From Palsa-892 sp035556215 (lineage in GTDB: Bacteria; Pseudomonadota; Alphaproteobacteria; Rhizobiales; Xanthobacteraceae): a DNA stretch of 64,000 nucleotides. Positions 1 to 8,374 of the stretch are shown piece after piece. The notes below the pieces were generated by a model. It did no database searches. It saw nothing but the letters and a program-made list of their open reading frames with translations, and was not told the origin of the DNA. Every line of letters starts with the position of its first letter. Position 1 is the first letter of the stretch. The position numbers and the translations under genes were made by a program. The DNA lies in contig DATMFI010000007.1 of NCBI GenBank assembly GCA_035556215.1, positions 62,001 to 126,000 on the forward strand. Direction: 5' to 3'.

Positions 1-2
1 GC

Positions 3-326
3 CTGCCGGAAGTAGGCAAGTACAACGCCGGCCAGAAGATGGTGTTCTGGTCGATGTCCCTCCTGATCATCGTATTGATCTCGAGCGGCGTCGTGATCTG
101 GGACCAGTACTTCGGGCCCTATTTCACCGTCGAACAGAAGCGCATTGCGGTTTTGTTCCACGCGACCGCGGCGATTGTGGCGATCTGCGTCTGGATCGTT
201 CACGTCTATGCGGCGATCTGGGTTCGCGGTACAATCAGCGCCATGACGCGCGGTCAGGTGACAGGCGGTTGGGCCTGGCGCCATCACCGCAGGTGGCTCA
301 AGGATTTGGTCACAGGCAATAAGTGA
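3..326 (+). CDS. fdoI: Formate dehydrogenase, cytochrome b subunit (3' part only)
   Basis: C-terminal part of the membrane cytochrome b556 subunit that passes electrons from formate oxidation to quinone. The frame is open at the window's left edge; the visible part begins LPEVGKYNAGQK, a typical FdoI/FdnI segment, and contains two hydrophobic membrane helices (about residues 18-35 and 52-74 of the fragment) and a basic cytoplasmic tail. The catalytic subunit, normally a selenoprotein when a sel operon is adjacent, must lie upstream outside the window. fdhE and the Sec machinery follow on the same strand, which supports the call. Confidence 0.88.
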   Translation: MPEVGKYNAGQKMVFWSMSLLIIVLISSGVVIWDQYFGPYFTVEQKRIAVLFHATAAIVAICVWIVHVYAAIWVRGTISAMTRGQVTGGWAWRHHRRWLKDLVTGNK

Positions 327-339
327 CTATATCAAAATC

Positions 340-365
340 GGCGGCGCCGGACCCCCGGCGCCGCC
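340..365 (+). terminator. GC-rich intercistronic hairpin between fdoI and fdhE
   Basis: A perfect 11-bp stem (340-350 with 355-365) closed by an ACCC loop. No T-run follows, so it is more likely an mRNA-processing, stabilising or attenuating hairpin than a full Rho-independent terminator. It would lower fdhE/sel expression relative to the dehydrogenase structural genes. Confidence 0.5.
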
Positions 366-410
366 CACTAATCATAAAACACGTGGCCCGTGAGGTTCGT
401 GAGGGTTTGT

Positions 411-1328
411 ATGAGCAGCGTCGACAATCTCCAGCCTGATCCCAGCGTAATCAGCGATATTCTCAAGCCGCCTTTTGTGCAGCTTCCGGATCCGGCACGA
501 GTTCTTGGCAAGCGCGCCGAGCGGCTGCGCAGCCTGGCGGAAGGCCACAATCTCTCGGACTATCTGCGCTTTCTGGCGGATCTCACCGATGCGCAAGTCC
601 GGATTCTGCAGGATTTGCCGGAACCCGTTATGCCGTCAGCGGATGTGATCGCGCTCGCCAAAGAGCACGCCATGCCGCCGCTCGATCGTAACAGTTTTTC
701 CTCCGACGCGGCTTTCGATGCCACGCTCGAGCGGCTGATCGCCGCTGCGGCGGATATCAAGATGCCGGAAGCGGCGCGCGGTGCGCTCGATCATTTGCGC
801 AAGGCCGACAAGGCCGCTCGCGAGATCATGATCCGCAATGTGCTCGCCGACTCGATTCCGGTCGAAGAACTCGCGCCCCATGTCCTGATGGCGGCTGCGT
901 TGCAGGTGCATTTCGCTCGTCTCGCGCAGCGTCTCGACAAGGATGCGCTGGTGCCGGTTGGCGACGGAGCCTGTCCGTCCTGCGGTGCCCCGCCCGCGAC
1001 GAGTGCTGTCGTTGGTTGGCCTACGGCGCCCGGGGCGCGTTATTGCTCGTGCTCGCTTTGCGGCACGCTATGGAATTATGTCCGCTCGCGCTGCACGGTT
1101 TGCGGCTCGACGGCGAAAATCTCCTTCCAGGAAGTCGAAGGAACAGGCGGCGAGATCAAGGCCGAGACGTGCGGTTCGTGCAACAGCTACGTCAAGGTGG
1201 TTTACCAGCAGAAGAATGGCGAACTCGACCCGATCGCCGATGACGTCGCCTCGCTCGCGCTCGATCTTCTGGTGCGTGAGTTGGGCTTCAGACGCGGCGG
1301 GTTCAATCCTTTCCTGCTCGGGTATTGA
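411..1328 (+). CDS. fdhE: Formate dehydrogenase accessory protein FdhE
   Basis: Accessory protein needed to make active respiratory formate dehydrogenase; FdhE is an iron-binding rubredoxin-like protein. The C-terminal half carries the family's cysteine pairs: CPSC, CSLC (after CSC), CTVC and CGSC, suitable for metal binding. The ATG at 411 is preferred because GAGGG lies 5 bases upstream; a GTG at 390 in the same frame has no such site. At 305 residues it matches the family length (about 309). It sits between the cytochrome subunit and selA, 9 bases before selA, so it is probably co-transcribed with both. Confidence 0.93.
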   Translation: MSSVDNLQPDPSVISDILKPPFVQLPDPARVLGKRAERLRSLAEGHNLSDYLRFLADLTDAQVRILQDLPEPVMPSADVIALAKEHAMPPLDRNSFSSDAAFDATLERLIAAAADIKMPEAARGALDHLRKADKAAREIMIRNVLADSIPVEELAPHVLMAAALQVHFARLAQRLDKDALVPVGDGACPSCGAPPATSAVVGWPTAPGARYCSCSLCGTLWNYVRSRCTVCGSTAKISFQEVEGTGGEIKAETCGSCNSYVKVVYQQKNGELDPIADDVASLALDLLVRELGFRRGGFNPFLLGY

Positions 1329-1337
1329 GGCAGTCCC

Positions 1338-2765
1338 GTGCAACGCGCGGCGTCTTCAGAAAGACTGCGGAAGCTTCCATCGGTGGATGAAGTCATGAAA
1401 ACGCCGGCGGCGGTTGCCGCTGTCGAGCGTTTCGGCCGGCCGGCGGCGGTTTCGGCGGTTCGCGCGGCCATCGGCGAAGCGCGCAAGCGCGGCAATGACG
1501 CCGGGTTCACCTCCGCTGACGATTTCGCGCAGGCGGCGATCGCGCGTCTGGAAGCCGATGCGGAGCCGCGGCTAAAGCCGATCTTCAATCTGACCGGGAC
1601 TGTCCTGCACACCAATCTCGGACGTGCGCTGCTTGCGGAAGCTGCGGTCGCGGCCGCGACCCGTGCCATGCGCGAATACGCCAGCCTCGAATTCGATCTT
1701 TCGACCGGAAAGCGAGGCGAGCGCGACGATCACCTGCGCGGCCTCCTGATCGAGCTGACCGGCGCCGAGGATGCGACGATCGTCAACAATAACGCGGCGG
1801 CGGTGCTGCTCGTTCTGAATTCACTCGCGAAGGGCAGGGAGTCGATCATTTCGCGCGGCGAATTGATCGAGATCGGCGGCGCTTTCCGTATGCCGGAGAT
1901 CATGAATCGCGCCGGCACCAAGCTGCATGAGATCGGCACGACGAACCGCACCCACAAGAAGGACTATACGGCGGCCCTCGGCCCCAAGGCCGGGCTCGTG
2001 CTGAAGGTCCATACCTCGAACTATAAAATCCGCGGCTTCGTCGCAGAGGTCGAGCCGCGCGACCTGGCAGCCATCGCCAAAGCCAAGAACGTGCCGTTCG
2101 TGCACGACCTCGGTTCCGGCATGCTGGTGGATCTCGCCCGCTGGGGCTTGCCGCATGAGCCGACTGTCGCGGAGACCCTGAAGGATGGCGCCGATCTCGT
2201 GACTTTCTCGGGCGATAAATTGCTCGGCGGCCCGCAGGCCGGCTTCATCGTCGGCCGCAAGGATTTGATCGCGCGGATCAATCGCAATCCGATGAAACGG
2301 GCGCTTCGCGTCGACAAGATCAGAATCGCCGCCCTCGAGGAGACGCTGAAGCTCTATCGCGATCCTGATCGGCTCGCGGATCGGCTGCCGACGCTGCGGC
2401 TTCTCGCGCGGCCGCGCAAGGATATCGAAAAGCTCGCGGCGAAACTGCTTCCCCTGATCGCAGAGAAAATGCCCGATGGGATTACGGCCGAGATCGGGCG
2501 CTGCACGAGCCAGATCGGCTCCGGCTCGCTGCCGACCGAAACGCTCGAGAGCGCGGGCATTTTTCTGAAGCCCGCGAAAAGGCAGGGCGCGGGCCGGATG
2601 CTCGCGAAGATTGCGGCGGCGTTTCGCCGGCTCCCGGTGCCGGTTATCGGCCGCATCGACAACGATGCGCTTGTTCTCGATCTTCGCTGTTTGGAGCGCG
2701 ACGAAGATTTCGCCGCCAATCTGAAACATCTCGATCTTGCAGGTGCGGCCGATGCTGGGTCTTAG
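1338..2765 (+). CDS. selA: L-seryl-tRNA(Sec) selenium transferase SelA
   Basis: PLP enzyme that converts Ser-tRNA(Sec) to Sec-tRNA(Sec) using selenophosphate. The N-terminal LRKLPSVDEVM segment and the TGTVLHTNLGRA motif are typical. The PLP lysine is expected in SGDKLLGGPQAG (Lys294 here; Lys295 in E. coli). Length is 475 residues against 463 in E. coli. Start is GTG. It overlaps the next gene by 14 bases and belongs to one sel operon with selB and selC. SelA works as a decamer in the cytosol (family knowledge). Confidence 0.96.
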   Translation: MQRAASSERLRKLPSVDEVMKTPAAVAAVERFGRPAAVSAVRAAIGEARKRGNDAGFTSADDFAQAAIARLEADAEPRLKPIFNLTGTVLHTNLGRALLAEAAVAAATRAMREYASLEFDLSTGKRGERDDHLRGLLIELTGAEDATIVNNNAAAVLLVLNSLAKGRESIISRGELIEIGGAFRMPEIMNRAGTKLHEIGTTNRTHKKDYTAALGPKAGLVLKVHTSNYKIRGFVAEVEPRDLAAIAKAKNVPFVHDLGSGMLVDLARWGLPHEPTVAETLKDGADLVTFSGDKLLGGPQAGFIVGRKDLIARINRNPMKRALRVDKIRIAALEETLKLYRDPDRLADRLPTLRLLARPRKDIEKLAAKLLPLIAEKMPDGITAEIGRCTSQIGSGSLPTETLESAGIFLKPAKRQGAGRMLAKIAAAFRRLPVPVIGRIDNDALVLDLRCLERDEDFAANLKHLDLAGAADAGS

Positions 2766-3525
2766 CCGCAGGAGAAAAACCGTCGCCGACCGAATGGCGG
2801 AAGCCTATGACGCGGCGGAGCGCGACGACTATCCGGCGGCGCTTGCGATATGGAACGAGCTTGCCCATCAGGGTGTCGCGCGCGCGCAGAACAATATCGG
2901 CGCCTGCTTCTCCGAAGGCCTGGGCGTCGAGCGCGATTTATCGCTGGCGTTTCGCTGGCTCAATCTTGCCGCCGAGGGCGGCGATCCGATCGGGCTTCGC
3001 AATTTTGCGGCATTGCATTTCAAGGGTGAAGGCTGCGAGCAGAACTACGCTCGCGCCGCCGAGCTTTACAAGGCGGCAGCAGAGAAAGGCGATGCTCCGG
3101 CACAGGACATGCTGAGCTGGATGTTGCTTGAAGGCGAAGTGATCGAGCCCGACTTCGTTGCAGCGAAGCGATGGGCCGAAATGGCGGCCGAGCAGGGCGT
3201 TGCGGGCTCCATGACGCGTCTTGGCATGATCTATCACAACGCGCTCGGCGTACCGCGCGATGCGGCGTTGGCGGCTTCCTGGTGGAAGCGCGCCGCCCTG
3301 CTCGGCGATCCCGACGGGCAGGCGATGCTGGGAGCCGCTTATTTCCTCGGTGCCGGTGTGCAACCCGATCCGGTGCAATCCTATGCCTGGCTCTTGCGCG
3401 CGCGTCGTTTAGGTAGCGCGCTTGCCGAGCCGTTCATGACGCCGGCGCGCGAGCGCCTGAGCAAAGGGAAGTTGGCGGAGGCCGAGCGTATCGCTGATGC
3501 GCCGCTCATGGAGTCCGCATCATGA
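2752..3525 (+). CDS. Sel1-repeat (tetratricopeptide-like) protein of the sel operon
   Basis: A 257-residue protein made almost entirely of Sel1-like repeats: five or six units of the pattern A-x-G-x(3)-L-G-x-A-Y-x(2)-G-x-G-V are readable from about residue 30 to 235, for example GVPRDAALAASWWKRAA. Such solenoids bind proteins or peptides. No signal peptide is seen, so it is probably cytosolic. It overlaps selA by 14 bases (start ATG 2752; TTG 2737 and GTG 2743 are possible) and selB by 4 bases, so it is translationally coupled to both. A role in Sec insertion or in assembly of the formate dehydrogenase is inferred from position only. Confidence 0.8.
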   Translation: MLGLSRRRKTVADRMAEAYDAAERDDYPAALAIWNELAHQGVARAQNNIGACFSEGLGVERDLSLAFRWLNLAAEGGDPIGLRNFAALHFKGEGCEQNYARAAELYKAAAEKGDAPAQDMLSWMLLEGEVIEPDFVAAKRWAEMAAEQGVAGSMTRLGMIYHNALGVPRDAALAASWWKRAALLGDPDGQAMLGAAYFLGAGVQPDPVQSYAWLLRARRLGSALAEPFMTPARERLSKGKLAEAERIADAPLMESAS

Positions 3526-5591
3526 TCATCGGTAGCGCGGGTCATATCGACCACGGAAAAACCTCGCTTGTTCAAAAGCTTACGGGTGTGGACACCGACC
3601 GCCTGAAAGAAGAGAAAGCGCGCGGCATCTCGATCGATCTTGGCTTTGCCTATCTCGATGGTCCCGACGGCACGACGCTCGGCTTCGTCGATGTGCCCGG
3701 CCATGAGCGCTTCATTCATAACATGCTCGCGGGCGCGACCGGCATCGACTTCGTGCTCCTTGTTGTTGCCGCTGACGATGGCGTGATGCCGCAGACGCGC
3801 GAGCATCTTGCGATTGTCGATCTCCTCGGTATTTCCGAAGGCGTTGTCGCGCTCACCAAATCCGATATTGCCGATGAGGGTCAGCGGGAGAAAGCAGCGA
3901 ACGAAGTTCGTGCGCTGCTCGCACCGACGGCACTCTCGGATATTCCGATCATGCCGGTTTCGTCGATCACGGGCGAAGGCATTGAGGATCTCCGAATCTA
4001 TCTGATGGAAGCCGCGAAGCGGCATGTCGCACGTTCGCGCAGCGGCGGATTTCAGCTCACTGTCGATCGCTGCTTTACGCTCGCGGGCGCCGGCACGGTC
4101 GTGACGGGCACGGTGATTTCCGGCAGCGTTTCGGTGGATGATCGCGTGATTGTCAGCCCGTCCGGCCTGTCCGCGCGCGTCCGCTCGATCCATGCGCAGA
4201 ACCGTCTGACGAAGACGGGTGTCGCCGGTGACCGTTGCGCGCTTAATCTTGTCGGCGACAAGATTACCAAGGACGCCATTTCGCGCGGCGAGATCGTCCA
4301 GTCGCCTGAGCTTTATGGTCCGACCGAACGGATCGACACGATTCTCCGCGTGCTGCCGAGCGAAACCAAGCCGATCGCACAATGGATGCCGGTGCGGTTA
4401 CATCACGGGGCTGCCGAAGTCAGCGCGCGGATCGTGCTCCTCGGCGACGAACCGCTGGCGCCCGGCGGGGAAGGGCGTGTGCAGCTCGTGCTCGATCAAC
4501 CGATCGCGGCGGCGATTGGCGATCGCTTTGTGCTGCGTGATACTTCGGCACAGCGCACCATCGGCGGCGGCCGTTTTCTGGATTTGCGGGCCCCCGCGCG
4601 CAAGCGCCGCACGCCGGAGCGCTTCGCGCAGCTGGATGCGCACGCCATCGCCGATCACGAGAAGTCACTCGAAGCGCTGCTTGGCCGCGCGCCGTTTTAT
4701 GTTGACCTTGCCGGTTTCGCGCGCGACCGGGCAATTCTTGCAAAAGAAATGGAAGCGATCACCGCAAAGGTCGGCGTCATTTCGCTTTCGGGCCAGAACC
4801 GGGTCTTCGGGCTTTCGCCGGCGGTGTGGGCCAATCTGAAGCGGACGGTGCTTGCCACGCTCGACAAATTTCATCTCGATAATCCGGATTTGCCCGGCGT
4901 CGGCCTCGAGCGGTTGCGCATGCATCTCGAGCCGCGACTGCCCGCGCCGCTATTTTCCTCCTTCTTGCAAGGCCTTGCCCGGCAAGGCGAAATCGCTCTC
5001 GAGGGCGCGTGGATCCGGCTGCGCTCGCATGCCGTCCGGCTCACGCCGCATGACGAGGCGCTTTGGGAGGAAATTCGCCCGATGATCGGCGGGCGCGAGC
5101 GTTTCCGTCCGCCGCGGGTGCGCGATCTCGCCAAGATCGTGGATGCAGCGGAGAACGACGTGCGCCGTCTGCTGAAGTCGCTCGGGCGGATGGGAAAGCT
5201 CGACGAGATCGCGCAGGACCATTTTTTCTTGCGCGAGACGGTGGCGGAAATGATCGATGTCCTGCAGGATATCGTTGCGACGAGTCCTGACGGCATGATC
5301 ACCGTCATTCGGTTTCGCGATCGGCTTGACAATGGCCGCAAGGTTGCGATCCAGATCCTTGAGTTTTTCGATCGGCATGGTGTGACGATACGGAAAGGCG
5401 ATTTTCGCCGTCTCAACAAACACCGGCTGGACCTCTTTCGGCGCATTGTGCCGGACAAGGTCGATACGAGTTCTGGAAGAGAATCGTCCCCGGTGGGGCG
5501 TCCGGACTTCAAATCCGGGAGGGGCCGCGAGCCGGTCCTTGGTGGGTTCGACTCCCATTCTCTTCCGCCATCTTCCAGGAGTGCGCGATGA
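3522..5591 (+). CDS. selB: Selenocysteine-specific elongation factor SelB
   Basis: GTPase that delivers Sec-tRNA to UGA codons marked by a SECIS hairpin. The G1 motif GSAGHIDHGKTSL opens the protein, followed by EEKARGISIDLGFA (switch I), DVPGHERF (G3) and TKSD (G4). Beta-barrel domains fill roughly residues 175-350 and winged-helix repeats follow to about 650. The frame has no stop where SelB homologues end: it continues through the whole tRNA-Sec gene (residues about 652-683) and stops at TGA 5589-5591, overlapping the ATG of the next gene. At 689 residues it is about 75 longer than E. coli SelB, part of this being the tRNA-encoded tail. Confidence 0.95.
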   Translation: MIIGSAGHIDHGKTSLVQKLTGVDTDRLKEEKARGISIDLGFAYLDGPDGTTLGFVDVPGHERFIHNMLAGATGIDFVLLVVAADDGVMPQTREHLAIVDLLGISEGVVALTKSDIADEGQREKAANEVRALLAPTALSDIPIMPVSSITGEGIEDLRIYLMEAAKRHVARSRSGGFQLTVDRCFTLAGAGTVVTGTVISGSVSVDDRVIVSPSGLSARVRSIHAQNRLTKTGVAGDRCALNLVGDKITKDAISRGEIVQSPELYGPTERIDTILRVLPSETKPIAQWMPVRLHHGAAEVSARIVLLGDEPLAPGGEGRVQLVLDQPIAAAIGDRFVLRDTSAQRTIGGGRFLDLRAPARKRRTPERFAQLDAHAIADHEKSLEALLGRAPFYVDLAGFARDRAILAKEMEAITAKVGVISLSGQNRVFGLSPAVWANLKRTVLATLDKFHLDNPDLPGVGLERLRMHLEPRLPAPLFSSFLQGLARQGEIALEGAWIRLRSHAVRLTPHDEALWEEIRPMIGGRERFRPPRVRDLAKIVDAAENDVRRLLKSLGRMGKLDEIAQDHFFLRETVAEMIDVLQDIVATSPDGMITVIRFRDRLDNGRKVAIQILEFFDRHGVTIRKGDFRRLNKHRLDLFRRIVPDKVDTSSGRESSPVGRPDFKSGRGREPVLGGFDSHSLPPSSRSAR
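5475..5570 (+). tRNA. selC: tRNA-Sec (anticodon TCA), inside the selB frame
   Basis: A 96-nt tRNA with the 8-bp acceptor stem typical of bacterial tRNA-Sec: GGAAGAGA (5475-5482) pairs with TCTCTTCC (5559-5566). Discriminator G and encoded CCA follow (5567-5570). The anticodon stem CCGGA/TCCGG encloses CTTCAAA with anticodon TCA at 5509-5511, reading UGA. A long variable arm (GGGGCCGC...) and the GGTTCGAC T-loop are also present. It lies wholly within the 3' end of selB, on the same strand, so mature tRNA must be cut from the selB message or made from an internal promoter. Confidence 0.97.
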
Positions 5592-6064
5592 TCCCCGCAG
5601 CTACGTTCCTCGACACCCTTAAATCCGCGGCCGACCAGGCTTCCGGCGCCGAGACGGCGTTTCATCGCGAGCTTGCGCAGCGGATCAAATTACTCGAGGA
5701 GGAGCGTGCATACGCGTTCCGCAGGCTCAACCTGATGCAGCTCATTACGAATTCCGTGATGGGTTCGGAGGATCGCGACATGGCGATTGCCGGCAGCCTT
5801 GCGATGGTTCGCATCGAGTTGGGATGGGATGGCGAAGACGAGGGTCATAACCTCGTGATGGCGCAACTCAAGAACGTCAGCGAAGCCGTGCTTGCCGTCC
5901 TGAAGCCGCCGGCGGACGAGAACGCGGAACCGCAGGCGCAAGCGCCGGATCCCGTCGCCGCGCTCAAGCAATTCGAGGAGTGGTACGCATCGACATATCA
6001 GCGTTCATTCTGGTCGCTGTTCGATCAGGAAAGACCGGAGTTGCCGCTTGTCGAGCGCTGCTGA
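5588..6064 (+). CDS. Unknown protein A of the sel operon
   Basis: A 158-residue soluble protein that I do not recognise. It is predicted mostly helical, with a coiled-coil-like N-terminal third (repeated E/R/L pattern around AQRIKLLEEERAYAFRRL), an acidic middle and a C-terminal aromatic stretch near residues 138-150. The ATG overlaps the SelB stop (ATGA), which couples its translation to selB. It ends inside the start of unknown protein B (17-base overlap). Position suggests a link to selenium or formate metabolism, but nothing in the sequence proves it. Confidence 0.72.
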   Translation: MIPAATFLDTLKSAADQASGAETAFHRELAQRIKLLEEERAYAFRRLNLMQLITNSVMGSEDRDMAIAGSLAMVRIELGWDGEDEGHNLVMAQLKNVSEAVLAVLKPPADENAEPQAQAPDPVAALKQFEEWYASTYQRSFWSLFDQERPELPLVERC

Positions 6065-6449
6065 CCGCTTCCGCGGCCGGACCGATTTCGATCGCTGGCT
6101 CAGCGCGGCTTTCGCCGAGATCGGCTCATTCACCGCGCTGGTCGTTCTCGTCAATATCGGCGAGAGCAAGGTAACGCCGCTGCGCTCGACGTTCATGAAC
6201 ATCATCGGTGACGAGACCTACTGGATGGAAGTCGTGACCCTGCTGCAAAGCTCTGGCGTTGCGTGGAATGGCGTTGCGTTTTTTCCGGTAACCGGCATCG
6301 AGGGCGGCCCGCTCGACAACGCCGCCGCCCGCGCTCGCCTGCGCGAAATCGAAGAGCGGCTTGCGGACGATCGCCTCGTGCTCAACGAGGGGCATTTCTT
6401 CGATGAGTGGGGCAGGCGCCTGAAGATCGAGGAAGTGCCCGGCGAATAG
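6048..6449 (+). CDS. Unknown protein B of the sel operon
   Basis: A 133-residue protein of unknown function. It looks like a mixed alpha/beta fold with strands around IGSFTALVVLVNIGES and VAWNGVAFFPV. There is no signal peptide, membrane segment or metal motif. The likely start is TTG at 6048, which overlaps protein A by 17 bases; no better start is available without losing the conserved-looking RTDFDRWL segment. It is the last gene of the rightward sel operon and converges on selD with 15 bases between them. Confidence 0.68.
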   Translation: MSSAADRFRGRTDFDRWLSAAFAEIGSFTALVVLVNIGESKVTPLRSTFMNIIGDETYWMEVVTLLQSSGVAWNGVAFFPVTGIEGGPLDNAAARARLREIEERLADDRLVLNEGHFFDEWGRRLKIEEVPGE

Positions 6450-6464
6450 CGGTCGCTTGCAGTC

Positions 6465-7514
6465 TTACGCGACCACCCGAACACCGGGCTTGCCGGCTTC
6501 CGCCGTGCCGATGATTTTCGCCGAAGGATAACCCGCCGCAACGATTTCCTTGACGAGGCTCTCCGCGCGGTTTTGCGAGCAGGCGACCAGCAACCCGCCC
6601 GACGTTTGCGGATCGGTGAGAAGGTCACGCGCCCATTCGGGCAAATTCGCCGGTGTCTGAACTTTTTTGCCGTAGCTTGCCCAGTTGCGCTTGGAAGCGC
6701 CGGTAACGAAGCCCTGCTTGGCGAGGTTCTCCGCTTCCTTGAACAACGGCACGTCGGCCATGCGGATCGTGATCTGCAGATCCGAGCCTTCCGCCATCTC
6801 GAGTCCGTGGCCGAGCAGGCCGAAGCCGGTGACGTCGGTCACCGAATGCACATCGGCGTCGTCGCCGAGCGTCATGCCGATCTTGTTGAGCAAAGTCGTT
6901 GAAGCGACCATCTCGCCATAAAGATCGCCGGTGAGATTGCCTTTCTTAATCGCCGCCGAATAAACGCCGACGCCGATGCCTTTGGTCAGGATTAGCGCGT
7001 CGCCGGCAAGCGCATTGCGATTGCGGCGCACCTGCTCGGGTTTGCAAAGGCCGATGACGGCGAGACCATAGATCGGCTCGGGCGCGTCGATCGAATGGCC
7101 GCCGGCGACGGGGATGCCCGCGCTCGCGCAGACCGAGCTTCCGCCCTTGATGATCTCGCGCACGACTTCGGTGGATACTTTCTCGAGCGGCATGCCGAGG
7201 ATGGCGAGCGCCATGATGGGTTTCGCGCCCATCGCATAGATATCGGAAATCGCATTGGTCGCGGCGATGCGCCCGAAATCATTGGGATCATCCACGACAG
7301 GCATGAAGAAATCAGTCGTGGCGACAACGCAGTTGTTGTCGTCGATCTGCCAGACCGCGGCGTCGTCGCCGGTTTCGGTCCCGACGAGGAGATTGCGGAA
7401 TGGCCCGGCGCTCGGATGGTTCGTCAGAAGCTCTTGCAGCACCGCGGGGGAAAGCTTGCAGCCACAGCCGCCGCCATGGGCGAGGCTCGTGAGCTTGATA
7501 TTCTGCATGTTCAT
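6465..7514 (-). CDS. selD: Selenide, water dikinase SelD (Cys form)
   Basis: Makes selenophosphate, the selenium donor for SelA, from selenide and ATP. The glycine-rich N-terminal motif HGGGCGCK holds the catalytic Cys17 and Lys20, the same numbers as in E. coli, so this is the cysteine and not the selenocysteine form. The ATP-binding segments ETGDDAAVW, TDFFMPVVDDP and GGHSIDAPEPIYG follow. Length is 349 residues (E. coli 347). It runs leftwards and converges on the sel operon, so it has its own promoter in 7515-7622. GGAGAA precedes the start. Confidence 0.96.
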   Translation of the reverse strand: MNMQNIKLTSLAHGGGCGCKLSPAVLQELLTNHPSAGPFRNLLVGTETGDDAAVWQIDDNNCVVATTDFFMPVVDDPNDFGRIAATNAISDIYAMGAKPIMALAILGMPLEKVSTEVVREIIKGGSSVCASAGIPVAGGHSIDAPEPIYGLAVIGLCKPEQVRRNRNALAGDALILTKGIGVGVYSAAIKKGNLTGDLYGEMVASTTLLNKIGMTLGDDADVHSVTDVTGFGLLGHGLEMAEGSDLQITIRMADVPLFKEAENLAKQGFVTGASKRNWASYGKKVQTPANLPEWARDLLTDPQTSGGLLVACSQNRAESLVKEIVAAGYPSAKIIGTAEAGKPGVRVVA

Positions 7515-7622
7515 CGGAGTTCTCCCTGCAGGGCTTGCCTGGCCGTATTTTACAGGGCCGGCCGCTCTTTATAAAGAGAAAGCCGAGCGGAGCGGGCGGC
7601 ATGCAGGCCCGTTTGGCCCGTA

Positions 7623-8303
7623 TTATCGGGCCGGAGCAAGATAAGCCAAAAGAACGTCCTCGACGTGGCCGCGCCGCTCACGCAACCATTCGGCATCGGT
7701 GATGTCCTCGTCGAAAATGACCGAGAGGGTATAACGGTTCAGGATGTGCAACTGGCTGAGCGCGACCAGCGAGACATAAAACTGAATGGCGTCGACACCT
7801 CGCCGGAACAGCTTCTGTTGCGCGCCGCTTTCCAGAAGAATGCCGATCGAATCGACAAGCGGAACCGTCATCGCCCTCACGTTCGGCAATTTGCGCAGGA
7901 AACGGCCCTTCTGGGTGTTCTCGCTATTGATCAGGGCAAGCACATCCTGGTTCTCGGCAAAGAAGTCGAAGGTGAACCGGATCAGCGCGCGCATACCGTC
8001 GACGGGCGAAGCGCGGTCGAGATCGAGCGCATGTTCGCGGCTTCTCAGCCGCGCATAGGCGGCTTCGAGAACAGCGAGATACAATCCCTCCTTGTTGCCG
8101 AAGTAGTGGTAGATCATCCGCATGTTCGAGCGGCTCTTGGCGGCGATCGTTTCAATGCGCGCGCCGCTGAAGCCGTGCTGGCAGAATTCGCCGGTCGCCG
8201 CCTGCAAGATGGTTTGTTTCGATTTTACCGGATCGCGGCCGCGTTTTTCCTTCGTCCGCCGGGCGGAACGGGCAGGAGCAGGTTTTTTCATGTTCGATGG
8301 CAT
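7623..8303 (-). CDS. TetR/AcrR-family transcriptional regulator
   Basis: A 226-residue regulator. A basic N-terminal tail (residues 1-28) precedes the TetR helix-turn-helix (about residues 29-75: ILQAATGEFCQHGFSGARIETIA ... NMRMIYHYFGNKEGLY, read with a break). The remaining residues form the ligand-binding domain, resembling the RutR-type C-terminal fold. It is divergent from the oxamate-amidohydrolase-like gene; the 71-bp gap holds a palindromic candidate operator (8334-8351) that recurs in the promoter of the carbamoyltransferase operon. The simplest reading is a repressor of both, with a ligand from the pathway. Confidence 0.88.
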   Translation of the reverse strand: MPSNMKKPAPARSARRTKEKRGRDPVKSKQTILQAATGEFCQHGFSGARIETIAAKSRSNMRMIYHYFGNKEGLYLAVLEAAYARLRSREHALDLDRASPVDGMRALIRFTFDFFAENQDVLALINSENTQKGRFLRKLPNVRAMTVPLVDSIGILLESGAQQKLFRRGVDAIQFYVSLVALSQLHILNRYTLSVIFDEDITDAEWLRERRGHVEDVLLAYLAPAR

Positions 8304-8333
8304 CGGCGCTTTGCGGCTTGACTCGGGCAGCTA

Positions 8334-8351
8334 AGTAAAAGAATTATTACA
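8334..8351. promoter_or_regulatory. Candidate operator upstream of the oxamate-amidohydrolase-like gene
   Basis: AGTAAAAGAATTATTACA, an imperfect inverted repeat (GTAA...TTAC) between the divergent TetR gene and the gene at 8375. It starts 10 bases after a TTGACT box (8318-8323), so it overlaps the likely promoter. It matches 13 of 18 positions of the palindrome at 10091-10108. Confidence 0.5.
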
Positions 8352-8374
8352 TAAAGCAAGGAAGGTCGAGCCCG

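Noticed and set aside
6465..7514. SelD as a selenoprotein
   Set aside because: The active-site codon encodes Cys17 and not TGA; the frame is continuous.
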